35,039 bases of DNA from an uncultured Opitutia bacterium (GTDB lineage: Bacteria > Verrucomicrobiota > Verrucomicrobiia > Opitutales > Puniceicoccaceae), in NCBI GenBank assembly GCA_913056175.1, contig CAJXLM010000032.1:1-35039 (forward strand), read 5' to 3'. The notes below the pieces were generated by a model. The model saw only the letters and a list, made by a program, of their open reading frames with translations. It was not told the origin of the DNA and searched no databases. Positions 1 to 8,014 of the stretch are shown here, in pieces. Numbering within the stretch: the stretch's first letter is position 1; every line of letters begins with the position of its first letter. Both the position numbers and the translations under genes were made by a program.

Positions 1-129
1 TTCGTCGCCCACCACTGCCGCCGCTGGCGCGGCTACGATTCCTCCGTCCCCCTGCGCACCCTCGCCGACGACGCCCGGGCCCGGCTCTGCACCGCCCGTC
101 CCCTCCGACGAAGGCGAAGACCGCGGTGA
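1..129 (+). CDS. 3' end of an unidentified gene (partial)
   Basis: Frame 1 is open from the window edge to a TGA at 127-129, giving the last 42 residues of a protein that starts outside the window. The codons have C or G at nearly every third position, as in the confirmed genes here, while the other plus-strand frames lack that pattern. The tail is very basic, with a run of arginines at the end. A hairpin with a T tract follows at 219-254 and would end this transcript. No motif is recognisable, so the product is unknown. Coding status is fairly likely; function is not callable. Confidence 0.55.
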   Translation, partial: FVAHHCRRWRGYDSSVPLRTLADDARARLCTARPLRRRRRPR

Positions 130-218
130 ACGACTCCGGCTCATTTTTACTCTTCCTGGCAACATTGCGGTCGTCGGGCGGCTCCGCGCGTGTCTTCCGG
201 TGACGAGCTCCTCTTTCC

Positions 219-254
219 GGCCTCTTTTCACGCCAAGAGAAGGCCTTTTTCTTT
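219..254 (+). terminator. Intrinsic terminator downstream of the 5'-edge gene
   Basis: GGCC arms at 219-222 and 242-245 close a stem that continues with a T-A pair and several weaker pairs around one mismatch. A T-rich tract, TTTTTCTTT, follows at 246-254. It lies about 90 bases after the stop of the plus-strand gene ending at 129 and points the same way. Confidence 0.55.
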
Positions 255-351
255 CAGGGTGACCGGGATCGAAGAGTCCTAAGCATCCCGCCCCCTCCTC
301 CCCAAGGTTGCCCTTGATTGTTCACAAGAATAGCAAGCAGGAAGGTTTGTC

Positions 352-391
352 CCTCACAACTCGTCTCATTCATGGGAATGTGTTGGTGAGG
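352..391. terminator. Hairpin between convergent genes, possible mazG terminator
   Basis: CCTCACAAC at 352-360 pairs with GTTGGTGAGG at 382-391 with one bulged G. Inside it, CATTC (367-371) pairs with GAATG (376-380) around a four-base loop. It sits just beyond the mazG stop (398-400). There is no T tract on either strand, so termination is uncertain. The rest of 130-397 shows no gene. Confidence 0.3.
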
Positions 392-397
392 AGGGGG

Positions 398-1063
398 TTA
401 GGCGGGGGGAGGGGTGGCTTCCTGGCGGACTTGGTCGGTGTAGGTGCGGAGGAGGGTTTCCGGGTCCCAGCCGTGGGCGTCGCAGAGGGCGGCGAGGTGG
501 AAGAGGCGTCGGCCCACGGACTCGGGGGAGTCGGCCGTGACCCTTTCCGGGTTGGCGTCGGGGTGGTAGGAGGGGGTGGCGGGGAGGTGGTGCTTGCGGA
601 AGCGCTTGGCGACGTCCTTGGCGTGGTAGAGGGCGGGGAGGCGCGGGGGGAGGTCCTTGAAGGGTCCTTCCTCCGGGGCTTCGCCCCGGGCGGCCTTCTC
701 CTCCCGCTTAATCCGGTCCCATTGTTCGTGGAGTTGGTCGAGGGAGATCCGGCCGGCTTGATCGCCGAAGACGTGGGGGTGGCGCCGGACCAATTTCTCG
801 CGGATCGTCCGGGCGACCTCCTCGATGTCGAAGTGTCCCGCCTCGGCGGCGATCTGGGCGTGGAGGAAGACGGAGAGGAGGAGGTCGCCGAGTTCCTCGC
901 GGAGGTGTTCGTGGTCGTTGTGGTCGACGGCCTCGAGGACTTCGGAGGTTTCCTCGATCAGGCAGGAGAGCAAGGAGGCGTGGGTCTGGGCACGGTCCCA
1001 CGGGCAGCCCCCGGGTCCCCGCAAGTGAGCGACTGTCTCGCGGAGGGCTTCCAGTTCCTTCAC
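398..1063 (-). CDS. mazG: Nucleoside triphosphate pyrophosphohydrolase MazG
   Basis: MazG hydrolyses nucleoside triphosphates to monophosphates and pyrophosphate in the cytoplasm, clearing aberrant nucleotides. The 221-residue product has the family's CPWD motif (residues 20-23) and the metal-binding helices EETSE (37-41) and EELGD (56-60). An HPHVFGD segment follows, and the protein ends in a second, more divergent half. E. coli MazG is about 263 residues, so this one is slightly short. I chose the GTG at 1061-1063 because translation from there begins just before the conserved region and because it overlaps the proA stop as GTGA, which suggests translational coupling. An ATG exists 45 bases upstream, but it would add basic, family-unlike residues inside proA. 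It is the last gene of the proA-mazG pair. Confidence 0.9.
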   Translation of the reverse strand: MKELEALRETVAHLRGPGGCPWDRAQTHASLLSCLIEETSEVLEAVDHNDHEHLREELGDLLLSVFLHAQIAAEAGHFDIEEVARTIREKLVRRHPHVFGDQAGRISLDQLHEQWDRIKREEKAARGEAPEEGPFKDLPPRLPALYHAKDVAKRFRKHHLPATPSYHPDANPERVTADSPESVGRRLFHLAALCDAHGWDPETLLRTYTDQVRQEATPPPA

Positions 1064-2343
1064 GCGCGCACCTCCCCGTGCCCGAGGATCTCGTACTTGT
1101 AGGTGCACAGTTCGCGCAATCCCATGGGTCCGCGGGCGTGCAAGCGGTCCGTGGAGATCCCGATCTCGGCCCCGAGCCCGAAGGCAAAGCCGTCGGTGAA
1201 GCGAGTGCTCGCATTCCAGTAAACCGTCGCCGAGTCGACGGCGGCGAGGAAGTGGCGGGCGGTGGTCTCGTCGGCGGTGACGATGGCATCGCTGTGCTGG
1301 GAGCCGTACTCGTTGATGAAGCGGACCGCTTCCTCCGGGGAGCTGACCGTGCGCACGGCGAGGACCAGGTCGAGGTACTCCGTGGACCAGTCGTCGTGGT
1401 CGGCGACCTCCACGGGCACACCGTGGGTCACGAGAAGCGCGTGGGCGGCCTCATCGGCCCGGAGCACGACGCCGGCCTCGTGGAGGGCGCGCGCGAGGGC
1501 GGGGAGGTGGTCGGCGGCGAAGTCCTCGTGGACGACCAGGTTCTCGATCGCGTTGCAGACCCCCGGTCGCTGGGTCTTCGCGTTGAGGGCGATCGCCGTG
1601 GCCATCTCCGGGTCGGCGGCGCTGTCGAGGTAGAGGTTGCAGACGCCCTCGTCGTGCTTGAGCACCGGGACCGTGGCGTTCTCCACGACTGTGCGGATCA
1701 ATCCCTTGCCCCCGCGGGGGATGATGCAGTGGATGCGGTCGTCCATGCGGAGAAGGGGCTGGAGGGCGGCGCGGTCGGTGGTGGGGACCAGCTGCACCGC
1801 GGCGGGGGGCAGTCCCGTTGCTTCCAGGGAGGCGGTGACCAGCCCGGCGAGGAACGTGTTCGAGTGGAAGGCCTCCTTGCCCCCGCGGAGGATGGACGCG
1901 TTCCCCGATTTCAGGCAGAGCGCTGCGCAATCGATCGTCACGTTCGGCCGGGACTCGTAAATAATGGCGACGACTCCCAGCGGCACCCGAACCTTGCGGA
2001 TATCGATGCCGGAAGGAGGCTGGAGTCGTTCCAGCTCCTCGCCGACCGGGTCGGGAAGCGCGGCGACCTGGCGAACCCCCTCCGCCATGGCGGTGATGCG
2101 TTCGTCGGTCAGGCGGAGGCGGTCGAAGAGGGCCCCGGAAAGACCGGCCGACCGGGCGGATTCGAGGTCCTTCGCGTTGGCTTCCCCGATGGCTGCCCGA
2201 CTCCCCTCGATACGGTCGGCGAGATCGGAGAGGACCCGGTTGCGATCGGCGGTCGGCCGGGTGGCGAGGGCGAGGGCTGCCCCGCGGGCGCGGTCCCCGA
2301 GCTCGCGGGTGAGGGCGGTGAAGTCGACAGTTTCCACGGTCAT
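1060..2343 (-). CDS. proA: Gamma-glutamyl phosphate reductase
   Basis: ProA reduces L-glutamyl-5-phosphate to glutamate-5-semialdehyde with NADPH, the second step of proline synthesis. The 427-residue protein has the usual length and the whole aldehyde-dehydrogenase-like fold. The catalytic cysteine is Cys263 in NAKTQRPGVCNA (254-265). Other family segments are YESRPNVTIDCAALCLKSGN (129-148) and the glycine-rich RGGK (153-156). The stop overlaps the mazG start by four bases. The partner kinase gene proB is not in the window, so proline genes are split here. An 85-base gap separates it from the upstream lycopene-cyclase-domain gene, so it may have its own promoter. The ATG at 2341-2343 gives the standard N-terminus. 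Confidence 0.96.
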   Translation of the reverse strand: MTVETVDFTALTRELGDRARGAALALATRPTADRNRVLSDLADRIEGSRAAIGEANAKDLESARSAGLSGALFDRLRLTDERITAMAEGVRQVAALPDPVGEELERLQPPSGIDIRKVRVPLGVVAIIYESRPNVTIDCAALCLKSGNASILRGGKEAFHSNTFLAGLVTASLEATGLPPAAVQLVPTTDRAALQPLLRMDDRIHCIIPRGGKGLIRTVVENATVPVLKHDEGVCNLYLDSAADPEMATAIALNAKTQRPGVCNAIENLVVHEDFAADHLPALARALHEAGVVLRADEAAHALLVTHGVPVEVADHDDWSTEYLDLVLAVRTVSSPEEAVRFINEYGSQHSDAIVTADETTARHFLAAVDSATVYWNASTRFTDGFAFGLGAEIGISTDRLHARGPMGLRELCTYKYEILGHGEVRA

Positions 2344-2428
2344 GACAGGATGCGACGGTGAACCGCAGTGCCGAGGATGGCCAACCTAACCTTTGGCAGG
2401 GCGAGTGGCGGCGATTGGGCGGCCGTCC

Positions 2429-2782
2429 TCAGCGGGAGGGATGGCGGTACCGGTCGGGGAGAAACAGGAGAAAGCTCTGCGCACAGAGCAGGGAGGTCAG
2501 GTAGAAGAAGATCCACTCCTCCAGCGGGACGCCCATCGGCTTGATGCCGAGAATCAAGTCCTCATCGAAGTACCAGACCCCGAAGAACACCGCGACCACA
2601 TCGGTGAGCGAGAGGTAGGTACCCACGAGGAGGGTGGGAAAGACCACCGCCTTCGCGTTGGCGAGAAGGATGCGGAAGCCGACCGCCCACTGCAGCAGGA
2701 CGATCGGCCCCATCCAGGCGAGCAGGTGGAACAGGTAGGTGTACGGGCCCGGGAGCCAGTCAGCGTAAATCGAGGCCGTCAC
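2429..2782 (-). CDS. Lycopene cyclase domain membrane protein (CrtYc/CrtYd-like)
   Basis: This 117-residue protein has three predicted membrane helices (about residues 14-36, 46-68 and 88-108). Its WYFDEDLILGI segment (70-80) and VPLEEWIFF (85-93) match the signature of the small membrane lycopene cyclases (CrtYc/CrtYd and fungal CarRA type), where acidic residues in these positions are conserved. Those enzymes form ionone rings on carotenoids and work as heterodimers or fused tandem domains; only one domain is present here. The start is a GTG at 2780-2782, 19 bases after the sucD stop. Upstream sequence in the same frame overlaps sucD and is not convincing. No crtB, crtI or other carotenoid gene is nearby, so the substrate is not established. 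Confidence 0.68.
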   Translation of the reverse strand: MTASIYADWLPGPYTYLFHLLAWMGPIVLLQWAVGFRILLANAKAVVFPTLLVGTYLSLTDVVAVFFGVWYFDEDLILGIKPMGVPLEEWIFFYLTSLLCAQSFLLFLPDRYRHPSR

Positions 2783-2801
2783 GAAGGGGAGCCCGCCGTC
2801 C

Positions 2802-3686
2802 TCAGCCCGGGGAGTAAACCTTGAGGAGAGCCTCGGCCATTTCCGCGGGAGTCGGGGCGACCTCGATCCCCGCCTCGCGGAGGGCGGCGATCTTGCTCTC
2901 GGCGGTGCCCTCACCGCCCGAGATGATGGCCCCGGCGTGGCCCATGCGGCGGCCCGGGGGAGCGGTCGTGCCGGCGATGAAGGCGGCCATCGGTTTGGAC
3001 ATGTGGTCCCGGGCCCAGGCAGCGGCCTCCTCTTCGGCGGTACCGCCAATCTCACCGATCATGATGACCGCCTCGGTCCCGGGATCCTCCTCAAACATGC
3101 GGAGGGCATCGGTGTGGCTCGTCCCGTTGATCGGGTCGCCCCCGATACCGATGCAGGTGGACTGGCCCACGCCCTTCTGGGTGAGCTGCCAGACCGCCTC
3201 GTAGGTGAGCGTTCCCGAGCGGGAGACCACGCCGACCTTGCCCGGCTGATGGATGTAGCCCGGCATGATGCCGATCTTGCAGGCACCCGGCGTGATGATG
3301 CCCGGGCAATTCGGGCCGATCAGCCGCGTGCGAGTGCCCGGCATCTGCAGGCGGGCCTTCACCTCGGCCATGTCGCGGACCGGGATGCCCTCGGTGATGC
3401 AGACCACCAGGTCGAGTTCGGCGTCGATCGCCTCGAGAATGGAATCGGCGGCGGCGAGAGGGGGAACGAAGAGCAGGGAAACATTGGCACCGGTCGTGGC
3501 GACGGCCTCGGCCACCGTGTTGTAGACCGGGACCTCGTCCCGGAACTTCTGTCCGCCCTTGCCGGGAGTGACGCCGGCGACCACCTGGGTGCCGTAGTCC
3601 ATGCACTGGCCGGCGTGGAAGCCACCGGCCTTGCCGGTGATGCCCTGGACGAGGACGCGGGTATCTTGATCAACGAGAACGCTCAT
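2802..3686 (-). CDS. sucD: Succinyl-CoA synthetase (ADP/GDP-forming) alpha subunit
   Basis: SucD is the CoA-binding and phosphohistidine-carrying subunit of succinyl-CoA synthetase, which turns succinyl-CoA into succinate with substrate-level phosphorylation in the TCA cycle. At 294 residues it has the standard length. The CoA-binding Rossmann region opens with [14 protein letters not shown] (11-24). The phosphorylated histidine is His250 in [14 protein letters not shown] (247-260). The [11 protein letters not shown] segment (124-134) and the GEIGGTAEE loop (211-219) are also typical. It lies 39 bases after sucC, its beta subunit, and is almost certainly co-transcribed with it. The sdh genes at 19920-23514 encode the next TCA step but lie in a different transcription unit. 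Confidence 0.97.
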   Translation of the reverse strand: MSVLVDQDTRVLVQGITGKAGGFHAGQCMDYGTQVVAGVTPGKGGQKFRDEVPVYNTVAEAVATTGANVSLLFVPPLAAADSILEAIDAELDLVVCITEGIPVRDMAEVKARLQMPGTRTRLIGPNCPGIITPGACKIGIMPGYIHQPGKVGVVSRSGTLTYEAVWQLTQKGVGQSTCIGIGGDPINGTSHTDALRMFEEDPGTEAVIMIGEIGGTAEEEAAAWARDHMSKPMAAFIAGTTAPPGRRMGHAGAIISGGEGTAESKIAALREAGIEVAPTPAEMAEALLKVYSPG

Positions 3687-3725
3687 GATGCGGGAATCGG
3701 GGTTCGGGGTGGGAGGGGCGGAGGT

Positions 3726-4919
3726 TCAGGCGGCGGAGGCGACCCGTGCGACAATGGCTTCGGCGGCGGGGGCAAGGCCCTCGGCGGCGTGCAGCTCGAG
3801 TCCGCTCTCCGCGAGGATGCGGCGGCCCTCCTCCACGTTGGTTCCTTCGAGCCGCACGACCAGCGGGACCGTCAGCTCAATGGTGCGGGCGGCGTTGACG
3901 ATCCCGCGGGCGATCACGTCGCACTGCATGATCCCCCCGAAAATGTTGACGAGAATCCCGCGGACGTTCGGGTCCTGGGTGATGATGCGGAAGGCGTTGG
4001 TGACCTGTTCCTCGGTGGCCCCGCCGCCGACATCGAGAAAGTTCGCGGGTTCCCCGCCGTAGTACTTGATGATGTCCATGGTGGCCATGGCGAGCCCGGC
4101 CCCGTTGACCATGCAGGCGATGTTGCCGTCCATGGCGATGTAGTTGAGGTCGTACTCAGCCGCCTCGGTCTCCTTGGGGTCCTCCTCGTTGGTATCGCGG
4201 AGCGCCTCGATCTCCGGATGGGCCCCGAGGGCGTTCTCGTCGAAGCTGACCTTCGCGTCGAGCGCCTCGATATGGCCGTCGGCCGTGCGGACCAGCGGGT
4301 TGATCTCCACCATCATGGCATTGGTCTCCCAGTACATCCGGTAGAGGTTCATGAGCAGCTTGGTCATCTCCTTGAAGAGGTCGCCCTCCAGCCCCAGTCC
4401 AAAAGCGATCCGGCGGGCCTGGTGGGGGCGCAGGCCGAGTGTCGGGGGCACCTGCAGACGGATGATCCGCTCCGGCGTGCTCTCGGCGACCTCCTCAATG
4501 TCGACCCCGCCCTCGGTGGAGGCGATGACTACGGACTGGGCGGTCTTTCGGTCGAGGAGGATGGCCAGGTAGTACTCGTGGTCGATCCCGGTGGCCTCCG
4601 TGAAGAAGACCGTGCGGACCTCACGTCCCTCGGGCCCCGTCTGGTGGGTGACCAGGGTGTTCCCGAGCATCTTCCCGGCGATTGCGCGGGCCTCGGCCGG
4701 CCCTGAGGCGATCTGGACCCCGCCCTGAAAGCCGTCCGTGAAGGTTCCCTTCCCCCGCCCTCCGGCGTGAATCTGGGACTTGACGACAATCTTCTGGTCC
4801 TCCGCGAAGGAGGCGGTGGCGGATTCGATCTCCCCGGCGGACCGGGCGGGGTAGCCGCGGGCCACGGGAATCCCGTACTCCGCGAAGATCTGCTTGGCTT
4901 GGTATTCGTGTATGTTCAT
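3726..4919 (-). CDS. sucC: Succinyl-CoA synthetase (ADP/GDP-forming) beta subunit
   Basis: SucC is the ATP-grasp, nucleotide-binding subunit that pairs with SucD. The 397-residue length is normal. The N-terminus [20 protein letters not shown] (1-20) is a family hallmark. The ATP-grasp region includes [14 protein letters not shown] (45-58), and the C-terminal ligase domain contains FLDVGGGAT and the [10 protein letters not shown] segment. The start ATG (4917-4919) lies six bases from the end of rph, so rph, sucC and sucD look like one operon. Which nucleotide (ADP or GDP) is used cannot be read from the sequence with confidence. Confidence 0.97.
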   Translation of the reverse strand: MNIHEYQAKQIFAEYGIPVARGYPARSAGEIESATASFAEDQKIVVKSQIHAGGRGKGTFTDGFQGGVQIASGPAEARAIAGKMLGNTLVTHQTGPEGREVRTVFFTEATGIDHEYYLAILLDRKTAQSVVIASTEGGVDIEEVAESTPERIIRLQVPPTLGLRPHQARRIAFGLGLEGDLFKEMTKLLMNLYRMYWETNAMMVEINPLVRTADGHIEALDAKVSFDENALGAHPEIEALRDTNEEDPKETEAAEYDLNYIAMDGNIACMVNGAGLAMATMDIIKYYGGEPANFLDVGGGATEEQVTNAFRIITQDPNVRGILVNIFGGIMQCDVIARGIVNAARTIELTVPLVVRLEGTNVEEGRRILAESGLELHAAEGLAPAAEAIVARVASAA

Positions 4920-4925
4920 GGGGTC

Positions 4926-5666
4926 TCAGGTTTGGGCGGAAAGGGCTTCGTGCTGGAGGCGGGTGAGCTCGGCGATGCCGTCGCCGGCGAGGGCGAGGAG
5001 CTGGTCCAGCTGCCCGCGGGAGAAGGTCGCCTCCTCGCCCGAGCCCTGGACCTCGACGAACTCGCCGTTGCCCGTCATGACCACGTTGAAGTCGACACTG
5101 GCGGCCTGGTCCTCGACATAGTTCAAGTCGAGCACGGCCGTGTCGTAGAAGACACCCGTGCTCACCGCGGCCACCGAGTCGCGGAACGGGGACTCCGTGA
5201 TGACCCCGTCCTTGAGGAGGCGTCGCATCGCCAGCTGGCCCGCCACGTAGGCACCGGTGATGGAGGCCGTGCGGGTGCCGCCATCGGCCTGGAGGACATC
5301 ACAGTCCAGCCAGAGGGTATGGCCCGGCAGTTTCCGGAGGTCGATGACCGCGCGGAGGGAGCGCCCGATGAGGCGCTGGATCTCGATGCCACGACCATCC
5401 GGCCGGCCCTTGGTGATGTCCCGCTGCTTCCGGTCGTGGGTCGAGTAGGGCAGCATGGAATACTCCGCGGAGGCCCAGCCCCCCTCCACCCCCTGGGCCT
5501 GCATCCAGCGGGGCACCTTTTTCTCGACCGTGGCCGCGCAGATCACGCGGGTGTTGCCGAAGGAGGTGAGGACCGATCCGGTCGCGTGGGGGGCGATGCC
5601 CGGTTCGAAGCGGATCTCGCGGAGTTCGTGGTTCTGGCGGCCGTCGGGCCTGGGGAGGTCGGGCAT
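4926..5666 (-). CDS. rph: Ribonuclease PH
   Basis: RNase PH is a phosphate-dependent 3'-5' exoribonuclease that trims tRNA 3' ends and other stable RNAs. The 246-residue product (E. coli about 238) starts with a short lead and then RPDGRQNHELREIRFEPG (6-23), the family opening. The phosphate-site region GGTRTASITGAY lies at 129-140 and the C-terminal ATFSRGQLDQLLALA is typical. The ATG at 5664-5666 was chosen because upstream codons encode a proline- and arginine-rich stretch unlike the family and overlapping the upstream gene. Eleven bases separate it from the RNase D-like gene, another 3'-end-processing nuclease, and six from sucC. Confidence 0.96.
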   Translation of the reverse strand: MPDLPRPDGRQNHELREIRFEPGIAPHATGSVLTSFGNTRVICAATVEKKVPRWMQAQGVEGGWASAEYSMLPYSTHDRKQRDITKGRPDGRGIEIQRLIGRSLRAVIDLRKLPGHTLWLDCDVLQADGGTRTASITGAYVAGQLAMRRLLKDGVITESPFRDSVAAVSTGVFYDTAVLDLNYVEDQAASVDFNVVMTGNGEFVEVQGSGEEATFSRGQLDQLLALAGDGIAELTRLQHEALSAQT

Positions 5667-5677
5667 AGGAACCCGTT

Positions 5678-6388
5678 CTAGGCGCGCCTCCGGGCGGGAG
5701 GCAAGCTCGCCGGGTCCGTCGCTTCCCCTTCCCCGGTCGTCTCTGCCTCGTCCCCGGCGGGCGCCTCCACGGGGAGCGGAAGGGCCCGGCCGGGCCGGCG
5801 CTCCAGCTCCTCGAGCAGGCGCAGGGAGACCCACGCGTCGGTGGCGGCGTAGCGGATTTGCTTCCGGGTGAGCGGGTTCTGTTCCCAATTGGAGACCTGA
5901 GCGGACTTGGAGACACGAGCCCCGAGGAGGAGCCCGCTCAAGTTGCGCAGACCGGTGGTTTGGATGCCACGCTCGGCCGCGATCCGGGAGAGGTCGGTGA
6001 ACCCGGCGGCGGTAAAGTCGAGGATCCGCTGGAGGCCCTTGATGTCATCGTGGGGCGCCACACCCACCTTCTCGATGTCGGGATCGGCGAGGAGGGCAAA
6101 GAGCTCGCGGGGATCCTCCAGCTGGCGGAGCGGGAAGAGCCATGCCTTCTTCCGGGAAGCGAGCTGGACCAGGGCCGGCGGCCGGCTTTCCTGGTCGCGC
6201 CGGAACACCGGCTTGCTTTCCGTATCGAAACCCAGTCGCCGGTGTCCGCGCAGGGCGCGGACCACGCCGATCAGGTCGCGTTGCTTGTCGACCAGCTCGA
6301 TGGTGCCGGTGAAGGAGACCAGGGGAAGCTCCTGCAGCCTTTGCTTGTCCATCCGCTCGTAGAATGGCTCGGGGGCGAGTGCAGCCAT
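5678..6388 (-). CDS. RNase D-like 3'-5' exonuclease (DEDDy family)
   Basis: A single DnaQ-like 3'-5' exonuclease domain makes up almost all of this 236-residue protein. Exo I is GFDTES with D55 and E57, Exo II contains D114 or D115 in APHDDIKGL, and Exo III is Y180-x3-D184 in RYAATDAW, which defines the DEDDy group with RNase D. True RNase D is about 375 residues with C-terminal HRDC domains; these are absent, so a distinct, single-domain enzyme is more likely than classical Rnd. The start ATG at 6386-6388 precedes the first conserved region; a longer upstream reading adds basic, low-complexity sequence. Being first in line with rph supports a role in RNA 3' processing. Confidence 0.85.
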   Translation of the reverse strand: MAALAPEPFYERMDKQRLQELPLVSFTGTIELVDKQRDLIGVVRALRGHRRLGFDTESKPVFRRDQESRPPALVQLASRKKAWLFPLRQLEDPRELFALLADPDIEKVGVAPHDDIKGLQRILDFTAAGFTDLSRIAAERGIQTTGLRNLSGLLLGARVSKSAQVSNWEQNPLTRKQIRYAATDAWVSLRLLEELERRPGRALPLPVEAPAGDEAETTGEGEATDPASLPPARRRA

Positions 6389-6536
6389 AGGGCAAGGATT
6401 CCGTGGGGCGGCACGGGCAGCAAGCTTTTCCCGGGAAGCGGGAATCCGGACTGCCTTTCCCGGTGCGGGCGGAGTGAACCGTAGGACGCCCCCGGTCCGC
6501 GGCGGCCCGACCGGCACGCCCCGATCCAGCGCCGTT

Positions 6537-7544
6537 TCAGTCCAGCGCTGGCTGGTGGATGTCGTGGAGGCGGAGCAGTCCGAGAAGCTGGCGGGTGGCC
6601 GGTTCGATGACCGGGAGGACGGCGATCTGGGAGCGCCTTTGTTCCATAAGGTCGGCCGCCGTTTGCAAGTCCATTTCCGGATGGGCGGCCACCGGCTCGG
6701 TGGTCATGACATGGCCGACCGGCTCACTGAGGAGATTCTCGTTGTCCTCGAGTCCCCGGCGCAGGTCGCCGTCGGTGAAGATTCCGGCGAGGGTTCCATC
6801 CTCGCGGACCACGCAGGCGGCCCCGAGCGGTCGCTCCGTCATGCGGAGGAGGATCTCCTTCACGCGGGTTTCCGGCTGTCCGACCGCGACCCGGTTGGCC
6901 GGGTGCATGACCTCATGCACCCGCAGGCTCAGTTTCCGTCCCAGTTGGCCGGAGGGGTGGAGGCGGAGGAAATCGCCGCGGGTGAAGCCGCGGGCCTCGA
7001 CGAGGGCGGCGGCGAGCGCATCGCCGAGGGCGAGAGCGACCACCGCGCTGGCGGTGGGCGCGATCCCGAGCGGATCGGCCTCCCGCTCCACTGAGCCGTC
7101 GAGGGCGACATCGACCCACTCGGCGATGGGTGACTGGAGATTACCGAGGATCCCGATGACCGGGGAGCCCATGTCGCGGATGGCCGGACCCAGCCGGAGG
7201 ATCTCGTCGGTGGCACCCGACTTGGAAATGGCGATGACCGGATCCCCGGCCGTGAAGAGACCGAGATCGCCGTGGAGGGCCTCGGCGGCGTGCAGGAAAA
7301 CCGCGGGGGTGCCCGTGCTCCGGAAGGTGGCGGCGATCTTCTGGCCGATCTGGCCGGACTTGCCGATCCCGGTGATGACGACCCGGCGTCCCTCGCCCCC
7401 GCGCAGGAGGATCCGCACCGCCTCCACGAAGGAGGAGCCGAGGCGTTCCCGGCAGAGGTGGAGCGCATCGGCCTCCACGGCCAGCGCCTGCTTGCCCGTC
7501 TGGATCAGTTCGTCCGCGGAGAGGGAAAGGTCGGTGTCAGCCAT
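6537..7544 (-). CDS. kdsD: Arabinose-5-phosphate isomerase (SIS plus two CBS domains)
   Basis: KdsD interconverts ribulose-5-phosphate and arabinose-5-phosphate, the first step of Kdo synthesis for LPS. The 335-residue protein has the standard architecture: an SIS sugar-isomerase domain (about 45-180) with TGIGKSGQIGQKIAATFRST (58-77) and EALHGDLGL (88-96), followed by two CBS domains starting near VMHPANRVAV and VMTTEPVAAHP. The ATG at 7542-7544 overlaps the end of ruvX by eight bases, so the two are probably translationally coupled. The presence of lptD in this window fits an LPS-bearing outer membrane. The KdsD/GutQ/KpsF paralogues cannot be separated by sequence alone, but a chromosomal core copy outside a capsule locus favours KdsD. 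Confidence 0.92.
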   Translation of the reverse strand: MADTDLSLSADELIQTGKQALAVEADALHLCRERLGSSFVEAVRILLRGGEGRRVVITGIGKSGQIGQKIAATFRSTGTPAVFLHAAEALHGDLGLFTAGDPVIAISKSGATDEILRLGPAIRDMGSPVIGILGNLQSPIAEWVDVALDGSVEREADPLGIAPTASAVVALALGDALAAALVEARGFTRGDFLRLHPSGQLGRKLSLRVHEVMHPANRVAVGQPETRVKEILLRMTERPLGAACVVREDGTLAGIFTDGDLRRGLEDNENLLSEPVGHVMTTEPVAAHPEMDLQTAADLMEQRRSQIAVLPVIEPATRQLLGLLRLHDIHQPALD

Positions 7545-7974
7545 GGTCTTCGGGGAGGAGAGGGGGCGTGCCGTGCTCGTCGAGATAGTGGCGGAGGATG
7601 AGGACGGCGGCGGCGGAGTCCAGCTTTCCACTGGCCCGTTCCCGGCGAGCCTTGCGGAGGTTCCAGTGGGCGCCGGCCTCCCGGCTCGTATCGCGTTCAT
7701 CGACCAGCTCCACGGGGAGACCGAGGTGGTGCCGCAGTTCGGCGGCAAAGTCCTCCACTTCCCGGGCCATCTCCCCGGAGGTCCCATCCGGGCGCACCGG
7801 ATGGCCGAGGACGATCCTGTCGGCCCCCTTCTCCCGGGCGACCCGCCCGAGGATCTCCCAGCGGGCCTCGGGGGAGGACTCGGTCACCGCGGGGAGCGGC
7901 ACCGGTACGAGCAACTCATCGGCATGGGCCAACCCGATGCGGCGGCGGCCGTAGTCGAGCGCGAGAAGGGACAT
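7537..7974 (-). CDS. yqgF: Putative pre-16S rRNA nuclease / Holliday junction resolvase-like YqgF (RuvX)
   Basis: This 145-residue RNase H-fold protein matches the YqgF/RuvX family, linked to 16S rRNA 5'-end processing and, by fold, to Holliday junction resolvases. The opening ALDYGRRRIGLAHAD (5-19) carries the first catalytic Asp, VELVDERDTSREA carries the Glu-containing strand, and KLDSAAAVLILRHYL carries the C-terminal Asp. The usual DERLT is here DERDT, a mild change. The ATG at 7972-7974 is preceded by a 40-base gap from the upstream GDP-mannose pyrophosphorylase gene, and the end overlaps kdsD. Confidence 0.92.
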   Translation of the reverse strand: MSLLALDYGRRRIGLAHADELLVPVPLPAVTESSPEARWEILGRVAREKGADRIVLGHPVRPDGTSGEMAREVEDFAAELRHHLGLPVELVDERDTSREAGAHWNLRKARRERASGKLDSAAAVLILRHYLDEHGTPPLLPEDHG

Positions 7975-8014
7975 GGGCGGAGCCGACGGAGAGAGAGGGA
8001 AGGAGACCGACCGT

